64,000 nucleotides of DNA from Pararhizobium sp. (lineage in GTDB: Bacteria > Pseudomonadota > Alphaproteobacteria > Rhizobiales > Rhizobiaceae): the NCBI GenBank assembly GCA_030655075.1, contig JAURWE010000024.1, positions 496,001-560,000 on the forward strand, in the 5' to 3' direction. The position numbers and the translations under genes are program-made. The notes beneath the pieces are model-generated. The model was not told where the DNA came from, ran no database searches, and worked only from the letters and a program-made list of their open reading frames with translations. This document shows, piece by piece, positions 1-8,898 of the stretch (within the stretch, counting starts at the first letter, position 1; each line of letters opens with the position of its first letter).

Positions 1-689
1 GTGATGAGATACATGTGCTCCATGGCCAGCACCGGCAGCTCCAGACCGACCATGCGGCCGACTTCGCGCGCCCAGAGACCGGCAGCGTTGACCACGTGTT
101 CGGCAATGATCTCGCCCTTGTTGGTGATCACCCGCCAGGTGCCGTCTTCGCGCTGCACCAGGTCCTCGACCTTGGTGTGTAGATAGATCTCGCCGCCGTT
201 CTTCTTGGCCGACTTGGCATAGGCATGCGTCGTCCCATAGGGGTCAAGATGGCCCTCGACCGGGTCGAACACCGCGCCGACGAACTGCTTGGGATCAAGC
301 AGCGGCATCATCCTGTGGGCTTCCTCGGGCGACAGAAGCTCGGCATCGAGCCCCATGTAGCGGCCCTTGGCGAGAATCGACTTCATCCAGTCGAAGCGCT
401 CCTTGGTGGCCGCCAGCATCAGGCCGGAGGTCATGTGCAGGCCGATGTCCTGGCCGGAATATTCCTGGATCTCCTTGTAAAGCTCCACCGTGTATTTCTG
501 CAGCTTGGCAACGTTCGGATCGCCGTTGATCGTGTGCATGCCGCCCGCCGCGTGCCAGGTCGAGCCGGAGGTCAGCTCCGAGCGCTCGAGCAGCACCACA
601 TCCGTCCAGCCGAACTTGGTCAGGTGGTAGAGGATCGAACACCCGACGACGCCCCCGCCGATAACGACGACCCTGGCATGGCTTTTCAT
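1..689 (-). CDS. FAD-dependent oxidoreductase, dimethylglycine/sarcosine dehydrogenase-like (partial, C-terminus outside window)
   Basis: Only the first about 229 residues are visible. The N-terminus carries a Rossmann dinucleotide motif (VVVIGGGVVGCS, residues 7-18) followed by LLERSELTSGSTWHAAGG. The STWHAAG stretch corresponds to the place where the dimethylglycine/sarcosine dehydrogenase family attaches FAD to a histidine, so covalent flavinylation is likely but inferred. The family usually has about 810 residues with a C-terminal GcvT-like folate-binding domain, which would lie beyond the window edge. ATG at 689 is chosen because GGAG lies 9 bases upstream and the Rossmann fold begins immediately. 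It follows soxG on the same strand after a 228-base gap and probably oxidises an N-methylated glycine derivative. The substrate cannot be fixed from this fragment. Confidence 0.85.
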   Translation of the reverse strand, partial: MKSHARVVVIGGGVVGCSILYHLTKFGWTDVVLLERSELTSGSTWHAAGGMHTINGDPNVAKLQKYTVELYKEIQEYSGQDIGLHMTSGLMLAATKERFDWMKSILAKGRYMGLDAELLSPEEAHRMMPLLDPKQFVGAVFDPVEGHLDPYGTTHAYAKSAKKNGGEIYLHTKVEDLVQREDGTWRVITNKGEIIAEHVVNAAGLWAREVGRMVGLELPVLAMEHMYLI

Positions 690-917
690 GACGAATACTC
701 CGGTTCACGGCGCCCGGTCGCAACCGGCGCCTGATCAATGGCAGGAAGGCTTGGGGCCAGGTCTCTTGTCCGCCGGAAATATTGGCGGAAGCTCGGCTCA
801 AAACTTAAGGAGAAACAGTGGCGCGTGAAAGACATCTGTGCGAACAGGTCTTGCCCATTTCCGCCATTCCCTAGCAAACCCGCGCCCCGTTTGCGTCATT
901 CCATGACGCTTTCGATT
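690..917 (-). other. Spacer between soxG and the dehydrogenase gene, with two hairpins
   Basis: No gene is seen here. Just after the soxG stop there is a perfect 7-bp hairpin (GCGTCAT-GGA-ATGACGC on the minus strand, 895-911) without a T-run. Close to the downstream start there is a GC-rich hairpin (708-732; arms GGCGCCGGT and ACCGGGCGCC) that ends next to the ribosome-binding site. The first may end or attenuate the sox transcript. The second could limit translation of the dehydrogenase gene. Both roles are inference. Confidence 0.4.
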
Positions 918-1472
918 TCAGGCCGAAAATGCGACCGAAAGACCGTGCGCGCGGCCCATCAGCTTCAGGTCTTCGTAGAGCGATTCGGCAAAGCTGCGCA
1001 TGACCAGAAGCTCGAACGTATCCGGCCCGACGCAGGCCAGATTGGTGGCGATATGGCCGCAGAGGACATTGGCCGAATGCCCCTCGGAAAAGGCCTCGAG
1101 CGCCAGATCGACGCCGACGCCCTTGGCGAGGATTCGCCGCGCGTTCGGGCCCGACAGCCGCAGCAGCGCCCGCCCATGGCTCTGGTCGATGATATGGGCG
1201 GCGTCGCCGAGATCGGCCGAAAGTGCAGCCCGCAAACCATCCGGCGTCAGCTCCAGCGACACGGCCAGCCATTCGCCCGGTCCGGCGATGCGCACGCTGA
1301 CCTCGCTTTCCGACACCAGCAATGTCGCCGCATCGATCTCGTGTCCCGGCACCGACAGTACGACGGCGACCGAGACGCGGTAGACGATCTCCAGATGATC
1401 GGCGGCCCGGCGCCCCGAGCTTGCCGGGATCAGCCCGTCCAGTGCGTGACGATCCGCATATCGATGCGCCAT
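918..1472 (-). CDS. soxG: Sarcosine oxidase gamma subunit
   Basis: This 184-residue protein matches the size and position of SoxG, the gamma subunit of heterotetrameric sarcosine oxidase. The family is a small GcvT-like, non-flavin subunit that packs against alpha. Visible features are AGPGEWLAVS in the middle and the DQSHGRALLRLSGPNARRIL segment, typical of GcvT-type domain 2. It lies 11 bases downstream of soxA on the same strand, in the usual soxBDAG order, so it is read as the last gene of that operon. Its neighbours support the assignment more than any catalytic motif does, because SoxG has none. Confidence 0.9.
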   Translation of the reverse strand: MAHRYADRHALDGLIPASSGRRAADHLEIVYRVSVAVVLSVPGHEIDAATLLVSESEVSVRIAGPGEWLAVSLELTPDGLRAALSADLGDAAHIIDQSHGRALLRLSGPNARRILAKGVGVDLALEAFSEGHSANVLCGHIATNLACVGPDTFELLVMRSFAESLYEDLKLMGRAHGLSVAFSA

Positions 1473-1483
1473 GGTCTCTGTCC

Positions 1484-4441
1484 TTAACTGTGCAGCTTGG
1501 TGTTTTCAGGATCGACGAACACCGGACGGCAGATTTCGGCCACCACTTCCGAGCCGCGCAGCCGGTCCCAGATGACGATCTTCTCGCCGATGCGTTCGCG
1601 CCCGGATTTCAGGAAGGCGAGCGCGATATAGCGCTCCAGCGTCGGCGAGAAACAGACAGAGCTCACCCAGCCCTGATCGTTCAGCGTCGAGGGCTTGGTC
1701 GATTCCTTCAGAAGATGCGCCCCGGCGCGGATTTCCTTGTCGGCGTCGAGCGGTTTCAGCCCGACCATCTGCATCCGGTCCGCCGCCGTCAGGCCGTAGC
1801 GATTGGCCAGGCGCTTGCCGATGAAGTCGGGCTTTTTTGTCGAGACCATCCGGCCGAACCCGGCATCGTCGGCTGTTACGCGACCGTCGAATTCGGCGTG
1901 CGTGACATGGCCCTTTTCGATCCGCAAAACGTTGAGCGCCTCGACGCCATAGGCGCAGATGCCGTGCTGCTGCCCCGCCTGCATCAGCGCATCGGCCACC
2001 GCCTCGCCGAAACCGGCCGGCACCGCCAGCTCGTAGGCCAGCTCGCCGGAAAACGAGATGCGGAACAGCCGGGCTTTCAACCCGCTCTTCAGAGTGACGA
2101 CCCGCGCCGCCATGAACGGAAAATTCGTATTGGACAGATCGTCCTCGACCACCGCTTGAACCACCAGCCGCGCCTTCGGCCCCGCCACCGACATCTGCGC
2201 CCACTGGTCGCTGACGGAGGTGAAGCGCACCTTGAGATCGGGCCACAGAACCTGCGCGCAGTAGTCCATGTGGGCGAGAACGCCGCCGGCCATCGAGGTC
2301 GTGGTTGTCATGAGGAAATGTTCGTCGCCCAGCCGGCTGGTCGTGCCGTCGTCATAGACGATGCCGTCCTCGCGCAGCATCAGCCCGTAGCGGGCCCGGC
2401 CGACCGGCAGTTTCAGGAACGGGTTGCAATAGAGCCGGTCGAGAAACTCGGCCGCATCCGGCCCGAAAATCTCGATCTTGCCCAGCGTCGAGACATCGCA
2501 GATGCCCACGTTGCTGCGCACATTGGCAACTTCACGATCGACGCTCTGCCGCCAGGTCTCTTCACCCTCGCGCGGAAACCACGACGAGCGAAACCAGAGG
2601 CCCGAATCGATGAAACGTGCGCCGTTCTTCTCGGCCCAGCCATGCAGCGGCGACTTGCGCGCCGGCATCGCATGTTCGCCGCGCGATGTGCCCGCCAGCG
2701 CCCCGAAGGACACAGGCGTGTAGAATGGCCGGAAGGTCGTGGTGCCGACCTCGGCCGGAGAGACACCGCGCATGCCGGCCATGATACCGATGGCGTTGAT
2801 ATTCGACAGCTTGCCCTGATCCGTCGCCATGCCGTTTGTCGTGTAGCGCTTGGCATGTTCGATGTGGCCGAAGCCTTCCCGCAGCGCGAGACCCAGGTCC
2901 TTTGTGTGCACGTCGTTTTGGAAATCGACGAAGGCCTTGGCCTTGGCGCCCGGCGCATACCACAGCGCCGCAAAGGACGGCGTCACCTCTTCACCAACCG
3001 CAGGCAGCGGCAAGGAAGTTGCCGCGAAACCGAGTTCTTCGGCAACAGCTGAGGCTTTTGCCGCCCCGTCCCTCAAACACTCCGCCAGCCCGTAGCGGCC
3101 CGACGCGGAGCCTGCGGTGCGCAGTCCGGCGCCTGTATCCGGCGCCAGAAACGCCTGCAGTGTCTCCGACCAGACAGCCTTGCCGCCACGCTGGCAAGCA
3201 AGATGAATGACCGGGCTCCAGCCGCCCGACATGGCCAGCGCGTCGCAGGCGATCGCTTCCTCGAAACCGGTACGCTCGACCGTGATGCCGGAAACCCGCA
3301 ACGAGCCTTTGGTGTTTGTGACGGAGGCGCCCTTCAGCACCTGCACGCCATCCGGTGCAGCCGCTGCGGCACCGGCGCGGCTGTCGATGATCGCCGCGAT
3401 CTCGACGCCCCGGGCGGCCAGATCGCGGGCCGTGTCATAGCCCGAACTGCCGTTGGTGAAGACGGCGATCCGGCGCCCGGCCGCCACCGCATGGCGGTTG
3501 GCATAGGTCCGCATGGCGCTCGCCATCATGATGCCCGGCCGGTCGTTGCCGCCGAACACGAGCGGCCGCTCCTCGGCGCCCGTGGCCAGGATCGCTCGTT
3601 TGGCGGCGATGCGCCAGACACGCTCGACCGGCAGCGCCGGATTGATGGCAGCCAGATGTTTCTGCACCCGCTCGACCGCGCCAAAAACATTGTCGTCGTA
3701 CCAGCCGAAGACGGTGGTGCGGGCCATGACGGTGACGTTCGGCAGAGAATCCAGCTCCGCAAGCGCGGACGCAACGAAAGCCTCCGGCACCTGTCCGTCG
3801 ATCGTCACGGTCTCCGACAGAAGCGAGCCGCCAAGGCGAAAGTCTTCGTCGGCCAAGATGACACGCAGCCCCGCCCGCCCCGCCGTCAGAGCCGCCATCA
3901 GGCCCGTGGGTCCGCCGCCCACGATGAGTAGATCACAGTGTGCCCAGCTTTTCTCATAGCTGTGCGGATCGGCAACCAGCTCCGTTCGGCCAAGCCCGGC
4001 AGCCCGGCGGATGAAGGGTTCGTAGACCTTTTCCCAGAAGGCTGCGGGCCACATGAAGGTCTTGTAGTAGAATCCGGCCGACAGGAACGGCGACAGCAGG
4101 CCGTTGAGCGCGCCGATATCATGTTTCAGCGACGGCCAGCGGTTCTGGCTGACGGCGCTCATTCCGTTGTAGAGCTCGGCGACAGTCGCCTTGGTGTTCG
4201 GATCGGCGGTAGCGCCCGAGCCGATCGTGACCAGCGCATTCGGCTCGGACGTGCCGGCGGTGACGACACCGCGCGGCCGGTGATACTTGAAGCTTCGCCC
4301 GACCAGCAGCCGGTCATTGGCCAAAAGCGCCGAGGCCAGCGTGTCGCCGGAAAAGCCGGAGAGCGCATCGCCGTCGAAGGTGAAGTTCAGCGCCGTGTCG
4401 CGATCGATCAGACCGCCGGATGGCAGGCGATCGGCTGTCAT
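1484..4441 (-). CDS. soxA: Sarcosine oxidase alpha subunit
   Basis: The 985-residue length is typical of SoxA. The subunit binds NAD and tetrahydrofolate and works with SoxB to oxidise sarcosine to glycine, H2O2 and 5,10-methylene-tetrahydrofolate. The N-terminus has the SoxA ferredoxin-like start (FTFDGDALSGFSGDTLASAL, then GRSFKYHRPRG). A Rossmann motif DLLIVGGGPTGLMAAL lies near residue 170. The C-terminal 400 residues form the GcvT-like folate domain, with the Asn-containing ALNVLRIEKGHV region. Its ATG overlaps the soxD stop by four bases (ATGA), showing translational coupling. Cytoplasmic. High confidence. Confidence 0.97.
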   Translation of the reverse strand: MTADRLPSGGLIDRDTALNFTFDGDALSGFSGDTLASALLANDRLLVGRSFKYHRPRGVVTAGTSEPNALVTIGSGATADPNTKATVAELYNGMSAVSQNRWPSLKHDIGALNGLLSPFLSAGFYYKTFMWPAAFWEKVYEPFIRRAAGLGRTELVADPHSYEKSWAHCDLLIVGGGPTGLMAALTAGRAGLRVILADEDFRLGGSLLSETVTIDGQVPEAFVASALAELDSLPNVTVMARTTVFGWYDDNVFGAVERVQKHLAAINPALPVERVWRIAAKRAILATGAEERPLVFGGNDRPGIMMASAMRTYANRHAVAAGRRIAVFTNGSSGYDTARDLAARGVEIAAIIDSRAGAAAAAPDGVQVLKGASVTNTKGSLRVSGITVERTGFEEAIACDALAMSGGWSPVIHLACQRGGKAVWSETLQAFLAPDTGAGLRTAGSASGRYGLAECLRDGAAKASAVAEELGFAATSLPLPAVGEEVTPSFAALWYAPGAKAKAFVDFQNDVHTKDLGLALREGFGHIEHAKRYTTNGMATDQGKLSNINAIGIMAGMRGVSPAEVGTTTFRPFYTPVSFGALAGTSRGEHAMPARKSPLHGWAEKNGARFIDSGLWFRSSWFPREGEETWRQSVDREVANVRSNVGICDVSTLGKIEIFGPDAAEFLDRLYCNPFLKLPVGRARYGLMLREDGIVYDDGTTSRLGDEHFLMTTTTSMAGGVLAHMDYCAQVLWPDLKVRFTSVSDQWAQMSVAGPKARLVVQAVVEDDLSNTNFPFMAARVVTLKSGLKARLFRISFSGELAYELAVPAGFGEAVADALMQAGQQHGICAYGVEALNVLRIEKGHVTHAEFDGRVTADDAGFGRMVSTKKPDFIGKRLANRYGLTAADRMQMVGLKPLDADKEIRAGAHLLKESTKPSTLNDQGWVSSVCFSPTLERYIALAFLKSGRERIGEKIVIWDRLRGSEVVAEICRPVFVDPENTKLHS

Positions 4442-4716
4442 TCCGCCTCTCCCCGCACATAGGCCGTGCCGTCGGTCACCGAAAACACCTCATGGGTAAA
4501 GGTGTCGCGCTCGACCACGAGAAAGCGGCGGCATCCGGCGATATGGTGCCAGTGCTCGCGGTAGCGGCCACGCGGATTGACCCGCACATGCACATAGTCG
4601 TGCCAGGCCTCGTCGGACGCCGCCGGGTCCGGGCGCACGAGAGACGCATCGCCGCGAATGGCGAATTCTTCCTTGGGTCGCACCCCGCAATGGGGGCAGT
4701 GAATGAGGCTGGCCAT
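4438..4716 (-). CDS. soxD: Sarcosine oxidase delta subunit
   Basis: This is a 92-residue protein of the small zinc-binding delta subunit family. The start MASLIHCPHCGVRPKEEF shows the CPHCG pair; in crystal structures of the complex these cysteines, together with a later Cys/His, hold a structural zinc. The ending RGRYREHWHHIAGCRRFLVVERDTFTHEV supplies HWHH and Cys. It is placed between soxB and soxA as in other sox operons and overlaps the soxA start by four bases. Confidence 0.97.
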   Translation of the reverse strand: MASLIHCPHCGVRPKEEFAIRGDASLVRPDPAASDEAWHDYVHVRVNPRGRYREHWHHIAGCRRFLVVERDTFTHEVFSVTDGTAYVRGEAE

Positions 4717-4734
4717 GAATGCTCTTGACTGGGT

Positions 4735-5985
4735 TCAATGAAGGTTCGGCTGCGGGCCTGCGCCCTGCTCGTCGATCGGGAAGCCGCGCTCGAACCGGTC
4801 GAGGCGCATGAAGCGGGCAACGGGATGGGTCTCGTTTTTGGCGATCAGGTGCGCATAGCAGAAGCCCGAGGCCGGCGTCGCCTTGAAGCCGCCGTAGCAC
4901 CAGCCGGCATTCAGATAGAGATTGTCGATCGGCGTCCGGTCGATGATCGGCGAGCCGTCCATGCTCATGTCCATGACGCCGCCCCAGGCGCGCAACACCC
5001 GGACCCGCGACAGGCCGGGGATCATCGTCACCCCCTCCTCCATCACATGTTCGGCGGTCGCCAGGTTGCCGCGCTGGGCGTAGGAACTGTAGCCGTCGAT
5101 CTCGGCGCCGAAGACCAGCCCGCCCTTGTCCGACTGCGAAATGTAGAAATGGCCGCCGCCGTAGACGATGACATGGTCGATGACCGGCTTCAGCCCCTCG
5201 GTGACGAAGGCCTGCAGCACATGGCTTTCGATCGGCAGTTTCAAGTCCGCCATCTCGCCGACCCGCGACGAGTTCCCGGCCGCCGCGAGCGCCAGCTTGC
5301 CGCAGCCGATGAAACCCTTGCTGGTCTCCACGCCGGTGACGGCGCCGTTTTCGCGGCGGATGCCGGTGACCTCGCAATGTTCGATGATGTCGACGCCGTG
5401 GCGGCTGGCGCCGCGCGCGTAGCCCCAGGCGACCGCATCATGCCGCGCCGTGCCGGCCCGCTTCTGCAGCAGCCCGCCCATGATCGGGAACCGCGCATGT
5501 TCGTAATTCAGGAACGGCATCATCTTCTTCAGCTGTTCGCGCTCGACCAACTCGCCGGCGACACCCTCCATCCACATGGCATTGCCGCGCCTTATATAGG
5601 CGTCGCGCTGGCCGTCGCTGTGATAGAGCATCATCACGCCACGCTGCGACAGCATGACATTGTAGTTGAGGTCTTGCTCCAGCCCTTCCCAGAGCTTCAT
5701 CGAGAACTCGTAGAACGGCTCGTTGCCGGGCAGCATGTAGTTCGAGCGCACGATCGTCGTGTTGCGGCCGACATTGCCGGACCCGAGATAACCCTTCTCG
5801 ATGACGGCGACATTCTTGATGCCGAATTCCTTGGCGAGATAATAGGCCGTCGCCAGCCCATGGCCGCCGCCGCCGACGATGATGACGTCGTAATGCGCCT
5901 TCGGTTCCGGCTGCTGCCAGGCGCTCTTCCAGTTCAGGTTTCCCGACAGGGCGTTCTTGAAGATCGAGAAGGCAGAATATCGCAT
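4735..5985 (-). CDS. soxB: Sarcosine oxidase beta subunit
   Basis: SoxB carries the noncovalent FAD and the covalent FMN of heterotetrameric sarcosine oxidase. The Rossmann motif YDVIIVGGGGHGLATAYYLA starts near residue 32. GTARHDAVAWGYARGA contains the histidine that in the family holds FMN, and the C-terminus has the conserved NAGWCYGGFKATPASG segment. I start at the ATG at 5985 (MRYSAFSIFKNALSG), giving 416 residues, the standard SoxB length. An upstream in-frame ATG at 6033 would add 16 unconserved residues. It is the first gene of soxBDAG. A 19-base imperfect palindrome lies about 140 bases upstream (6126-6144). Confidence 0.96.
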   Translation of the reverse strand: MRYSAFSIFKNALSGNLNWKSAWQQPEPKAHYDVIIVGGGGHGLATAYYLAKEFGIKNVAVIEKGYLGSGNVGRNTTIVRSNYMLPGNEPFYEFSMKLWEGLEQDLNYNVMLSQRGVMMLYHSDGQRDAYIRRGNAMWMEGVAGELVEREQLKKMMPFLNYEHARFPIMGGLLQKRAGTARHDAVAWGYARGASRHGVDIIEHCEVTGIRRENGAVTGVETSKGFIGCGKLALAAAGNSSRVGEMADLKLPIESHVLQAFVTEGLKPVIDHVIVYGGGHFYISQSDKGGLVFGAEIDGYSSYAQRGNLATAEHVMEEGVTMIPGLSRVRVLRAWGGVMDMSMDGSPIIDRTPIDNLYLNAGWCYGGFKATPASGFCYAHLIAKNETHPVARFMRLDRFERGFPIDEQGAGPQPNLH

Positions 5986-6125
5986 TCGGTATCCGTCAAT
6001 TGTTGCGGCGCCACATTCGCATATGCCGCCCAAACAGCAAGCCCGCCGAGGCCGTTCCGCAAGGAATTGCGGCGCTGTGTTTCTTTATTGCATGGATGCC
6101 GCCAAAGCCCTCCGGTTTGCGCCCG

Positions 6126-6144
6126 GCCGGAGGATATTTCCGGC
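6126..6144. promoter_or_regulatory. Inverted repeat between soxB and cysQ, possible operator
   Basis: The sequence has perfect 6-base arms, GCCGGA and TCCGGC, separated by 7 bases, in the 279-base region shared by the divergent soxB and cysQ promoters. No regulator gene is adjacent, so its partner is unknown. It may be a chance palindrome in GC-rich DNA. Confidence 0.25.
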
Positions 6145-6264
6145 ATTTGCGACAGCGACGCACAATCTTCGATCTTTACGGTTTCATGACATCAAAAAGA
6201 GCGTTCTTTAGGAAATCTGTCATAGTGATGACACTGGAAACACAGGGATAACCAAAGTCGGGAC

Positions 6265-7038
6265 ATGCTGGACATCTTGGAGCGGGCCGCCATTGCTGCC
6301 GGGAAAGCCATTCTGGAGATCTATGAGGCCGGACCCGAGGTGGCTCTGAAGCCGGACACCTCTCCCGTGACCGATGCCGATCAGCGGGCCGAAGCCATCA
6401 TCCTGTCCTGGCTCGCCACCTATTTCCCCGACATCCCGGTGGTTGCCGAAGAAGCCGTTGCCGCCGGCAATATTCCCGACATTTCCGGCAAGCTGTTTTT
6501 CCTGGTGGATCCCCTCGATGGAACCAAGGAATTCATCGGCCGGCACAACGATTTCACCGTCAACATCGCCTTGATCGAAAACGGCATTCCCATCACCGGC
6601 GTCATCTATGCACCGGCGCTCGGCGTCGCCTACAGCGCCCGCGGCGGCAAGGCGGAAAAATTCGACGTGACGGAGGATTTCGAGCGCGGGCAACGCCTCG
6701 TCATCGGCTGTCGCGGGCGCGGTGACAAGATCACAGCACTGGCCAGCCGCTCCCACGACAGCCACGAAACAAGGGAGTTCCTTCATCAGCACGGCATCGA
6801 CGATTATTCCGCTGTCGGCTCGTCGCTGAAATTCTGTCTTCTGGCCGAAGGTGTCGCCGATATCTATCCCCGCTTCAGCCGAACGATGGAGTGGGACACG
6901 GCGGCCGGCGACGCCATCCTGCGCGCGGCGGGTGGCGAGACCCTGACCATGGATGGCGTGTCGCTGACCTACGGCAAGCGCAATCAGGCAACCGACGTGG
7001 ATTTCGCCAACCCGTTCTTCGTCTCGCGCGGCAAATAA
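6265..7038 (+). CDS. cysQ: 3'(2'),5'-bisphosphate nucleotidase CysQ
   Basis: This 257-residue member of the lithium-sensitive inositol monophosphatase superfamily hydrolyses 3'-phosphoadenosine 5'-phosphate (PAP), a by-product of sulfate assimilation. Metal-binding signatures are present in order: EEAVAAG near residue 70, DPLDGTKEFIGR near 90, and the C-terminal WDTAAGDAILRAAGG near 210. The DPLDGTKEF form is specific to CysQ rather than inositol monophosphatase. It stands alone and is divergent from soxB. A short hairpin followed by TTTT (7044-7060) lies just after the stop and may be a weak terminator. Confidence 0.95.
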   Translation: MLDILERAAIAAGKAILEIYEAGPEVALKPDTSPVTDADQRAEAIILSWLATYFPDIPVVAEEAVAAGNIPDISGKLFFLVDPLDGTKEFIGRHNDFTVNIALIENGIPITGVIYAPALGVAYSARGGKAEKFDVTEDFERGQRLVIGCRGRGDKITALASRSHDSHETREFLHQHGIDDYSAVGSSLKFCLLAEGVADIYPRFSRTMEWDTAAGDAILRAAGGETLTMDGVSLTYGKRNQATDVDFANPFFVSRGK

Positions 7039-7149
7039 CGGGGATGCCCAGAGGCATTTTCTGCTGATTTATCAATGCGGCACACCCTGAAAAATCCCCG
7101 GTCTGCGCTACGGCCTTAAACTCCTTGCCGGTATCAAGGAGACAAGACC

Positions 7150-8160
7150 ATGAGCGACACGACCGCAAATCTTTCACTGCCCTATATCCTGCCGTCACAG
7201 GCCCAGAAACACGTTACCCACAATGAGGGCCTGCAGGTGCTCGACGTGCTGGTCCAGCTGACCGTGACGGCGACCCTGACCGCACCGCCCTCCGATCCGT
7301 CTGACGGCGCCTGTTTCGCCATCGCGCCCTCGGCCACCGGCCTGTGGAGCGGCAAGGACGGCAAGCTCGCCTTTCACCAGGATGGCTTCTGGGTGTTCCT
7401 CCAGCCGAAGGAAGGCTGGCGGGCATGGTTTCTCGCCGACGACCGGCTCTATATTCACGATGGCAGCGTCTGGAACGTCTTCGACCCGATCGGCACGCCG
7501 CCGTTCTTCGGCATCAACGCCACCGCCGACGAAACCAACCGCCTGGCGCTGTCCTCGCACGCCAGCCTGTTCAACAACGCCGGCAACGGCCACCAGATCA
7601 AGGTCAACAAGGCGGCGGCATCCGACACCGCCAGCCTTCTCTTCCAGACCGGCTGGTCGGGCCGCGCGGAGATGGGGCTGGCCGGCAGCGACGCTTTCAC
7701 GATTAAGACCAGCCCGGATGGTTCCGTCTGGACCAACGCGCTGTCGATATCAGGCAGCGGCATCGTCATCATGCCGCATCGGCCGCTGGTGCGCGCCACG
7801 CTGGGCGGCGGCGTCGGGACGCCCGCCAACAACAGCCAGACCGGCTTCAACACGACGCCGGTCAGCCAGGGCGGATTCACCTTGGGTTCCACTGTCCCCG
7901 GCGACAACGGCAAAAGGCTCGTCGTGCCCTCCAGCGGCCCCTATCTGATCGTGCTGCGGGTCGAGGCCACTCCATCCGGCGCCTTCAGCGTTACGGCCAG
8001 GGCCAATGGCACCACCGGTCTGGCAACGGCGACCGGCAGCGGCACCGTCATCGGAATGGCGTTTCTGCAGGAGAACGACTGGATCAGTCTCAGCCATACC
8101 GGCTCGACGCCAATCGACTTTGCCACCGGCAAGACCGAACTGAGCCTGCTCATGCTCTGA
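7150..8160 (+). CDS. DUF2793 domain protein, phage-tail-like
   Basis: The 336-residue protein begins with the DUF2793 signature (LSLPYILPSQAQKHVTHNEG, then LDVLVQLTV), known from tail-fibre-like proteins of alphaproteobacterial phages and gene transfer agents. Residues 1-110 form this domain, with Trp-rich GFWVFLQPKEGWRAWF. The C-terminal 120 residues are Gly/Ser/Thr-rich with alternating hydrophobic strands ending in GKTELSLLML, suggestive of a beta-sandwich. No signal peptide or transmembrane segment is seen. AAGGAG lies 9 bases before the ATG. No other phage gene is nearby, so it is an orphan. Function unknown; a receptor-binding or surface role is only inference. Confidence 0.8.
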   Translation: MSDTTANLSLPYILPSQAQKHVTHNEGLQVLDVLVQLTVTATLTAPPSDPSDGACFAIAPSATGLWSGKDGKLAFHQDGFWVFLQPKEGWRAWFLADDRLYIHDGSVWNVFDPIGTPPFFGINATADETNRLALSSHASLFNNAGNGHQIKVNKAAASDTASLLFQTGWSGRAEMGLAGSDAFTIKTSPDGSVWTNALSISGSGIVIMPHRPLVRATLGGGVGTPANNSQTGFNTTPVSQGGFTLGSTVPGDNGKRLVVPSSGPYLIVLRVEATPSGAFSVTARANGTTGLATATGSGTVIGMAFLQENDWISLSHTGSTPIDFATGKTELSLLML

Positions 8161-8170
8161 CAGAAAAGCC

Positions 8171-8191
8171 GCGCGTCCTTGTCAGACGCGC
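8171..8191. terminator. Hairpin between convergent DUF2793 and response-regulator genes
   Basis: Seven-base arms GCGCGTC (8171-8177) and GACGCGC (8185-8191) enclose a 7-base loop. Read on the minus strand the stem is followed by GGCTTTTC, so it fits best as a terminator for the minus-strand response regulator. On the plus strand no T-run follows. Confidence 0.5.
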
Positions 8192-8219
8192 GACCGCCCC
8201 CGCCATAACAGCGCGACAC

Positions 8220-8648
8220 TCAAGCGCCGTCGCGGATGGATTCCAGAGCGTTGGCAAAGGATTGCTGATCGAAGGGTTTGGATATTTTCGGGACATTGCC
8301 GAGAGCCGCAGGCGCACTGACGCCGTCGCCGTAACCGCTGCAGAAGCCGAAGGGGATGCCGCGTTCCTTCAGGAGCGCAGCGAAAGCAAAGCTGTTGTCA
8401 TTGCCAAGCTGGACGTCGAGCAGGGCGAAATCGAGCCCATGCTGGTCAACGATAACCATGGCCTCATCGATGGTGCTGGCAATGTGCACGGTTTCGACGC
8501 CGAGCGATGTGAGTATATATTCCGCCTCGAGGGCAATGAGAAAATTGTCCTCGAGCACGAGAACGGACTGAAACGTGGCGGGCGTGTTCAATGCGGACAA
8601 TGCGATTTTTCCTGACGTCGGGCGAGATGCTGGCTGCAGGTCTGGCAT
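8220..8648 (-). CDS. Single-domain response regulator (CheY-like receiver)
   Basis: The receiver domain covers residues 30-142. It shows the acidic pocket (VLVLEDN), the phospho-acceptor Asp in FALLDVQLG, and the conserved Lys in KISKPFDQQSF. There is no output domain, so it acts through protein contacts or as a phosphate sink. The first 25 residues are Ser/Pro-rich and unstructured. I start at 8648 (MPDLQPAS), where GGAG lies at good distance; an ATG at 8714 would extend it by 22 residues. No histidine kinase gene is adjacent, so its partner is unknown. Similar orphan receivers are frequent in rhizobial stress-response networks. Confidence 0.85.
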   Translation of the reverse strand: MPDLQPASRPTSGKIALSALNTPATFQSVLVLEDNFLIALEAEYILTSLGVETVHIASTIDEAMVIVDQHGLDFALLDVQLGNDNSFAFAALLKERGIPFGFCSGYGDGVSAPAALGNVPKISKPFDQQSFANALESIRDGA

Positions 8649-8898
8649 GGATGCACTCCCGTCGATTGGCTGATCTCGATGTTGCAACATAGGTGTAACG
8701 CCAACAACCGTCATTTAACAAAGACATGTCCGGCACAAAACCATTGCGCCAGGACATCCAATTTTCGCGTGCCGCTCCGGCGATGGAACATTTCGGTGCA
8801 CTTGCCCGTTTCTGAGACGAATTCCCAAAGAAACGCAGCAAATGCAGATCCAGACGCGGCTCACCAAGGCTGCGCGTTTCACGACAGCGAGGATGACC

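Noticed and set aside
738..3052. Long plus-strand frames opposite soxA and soxG
   Set aside because: Antisense shadows typical of GC-rich DNA; the minus strand carries complete sarcosine oxidase genes.
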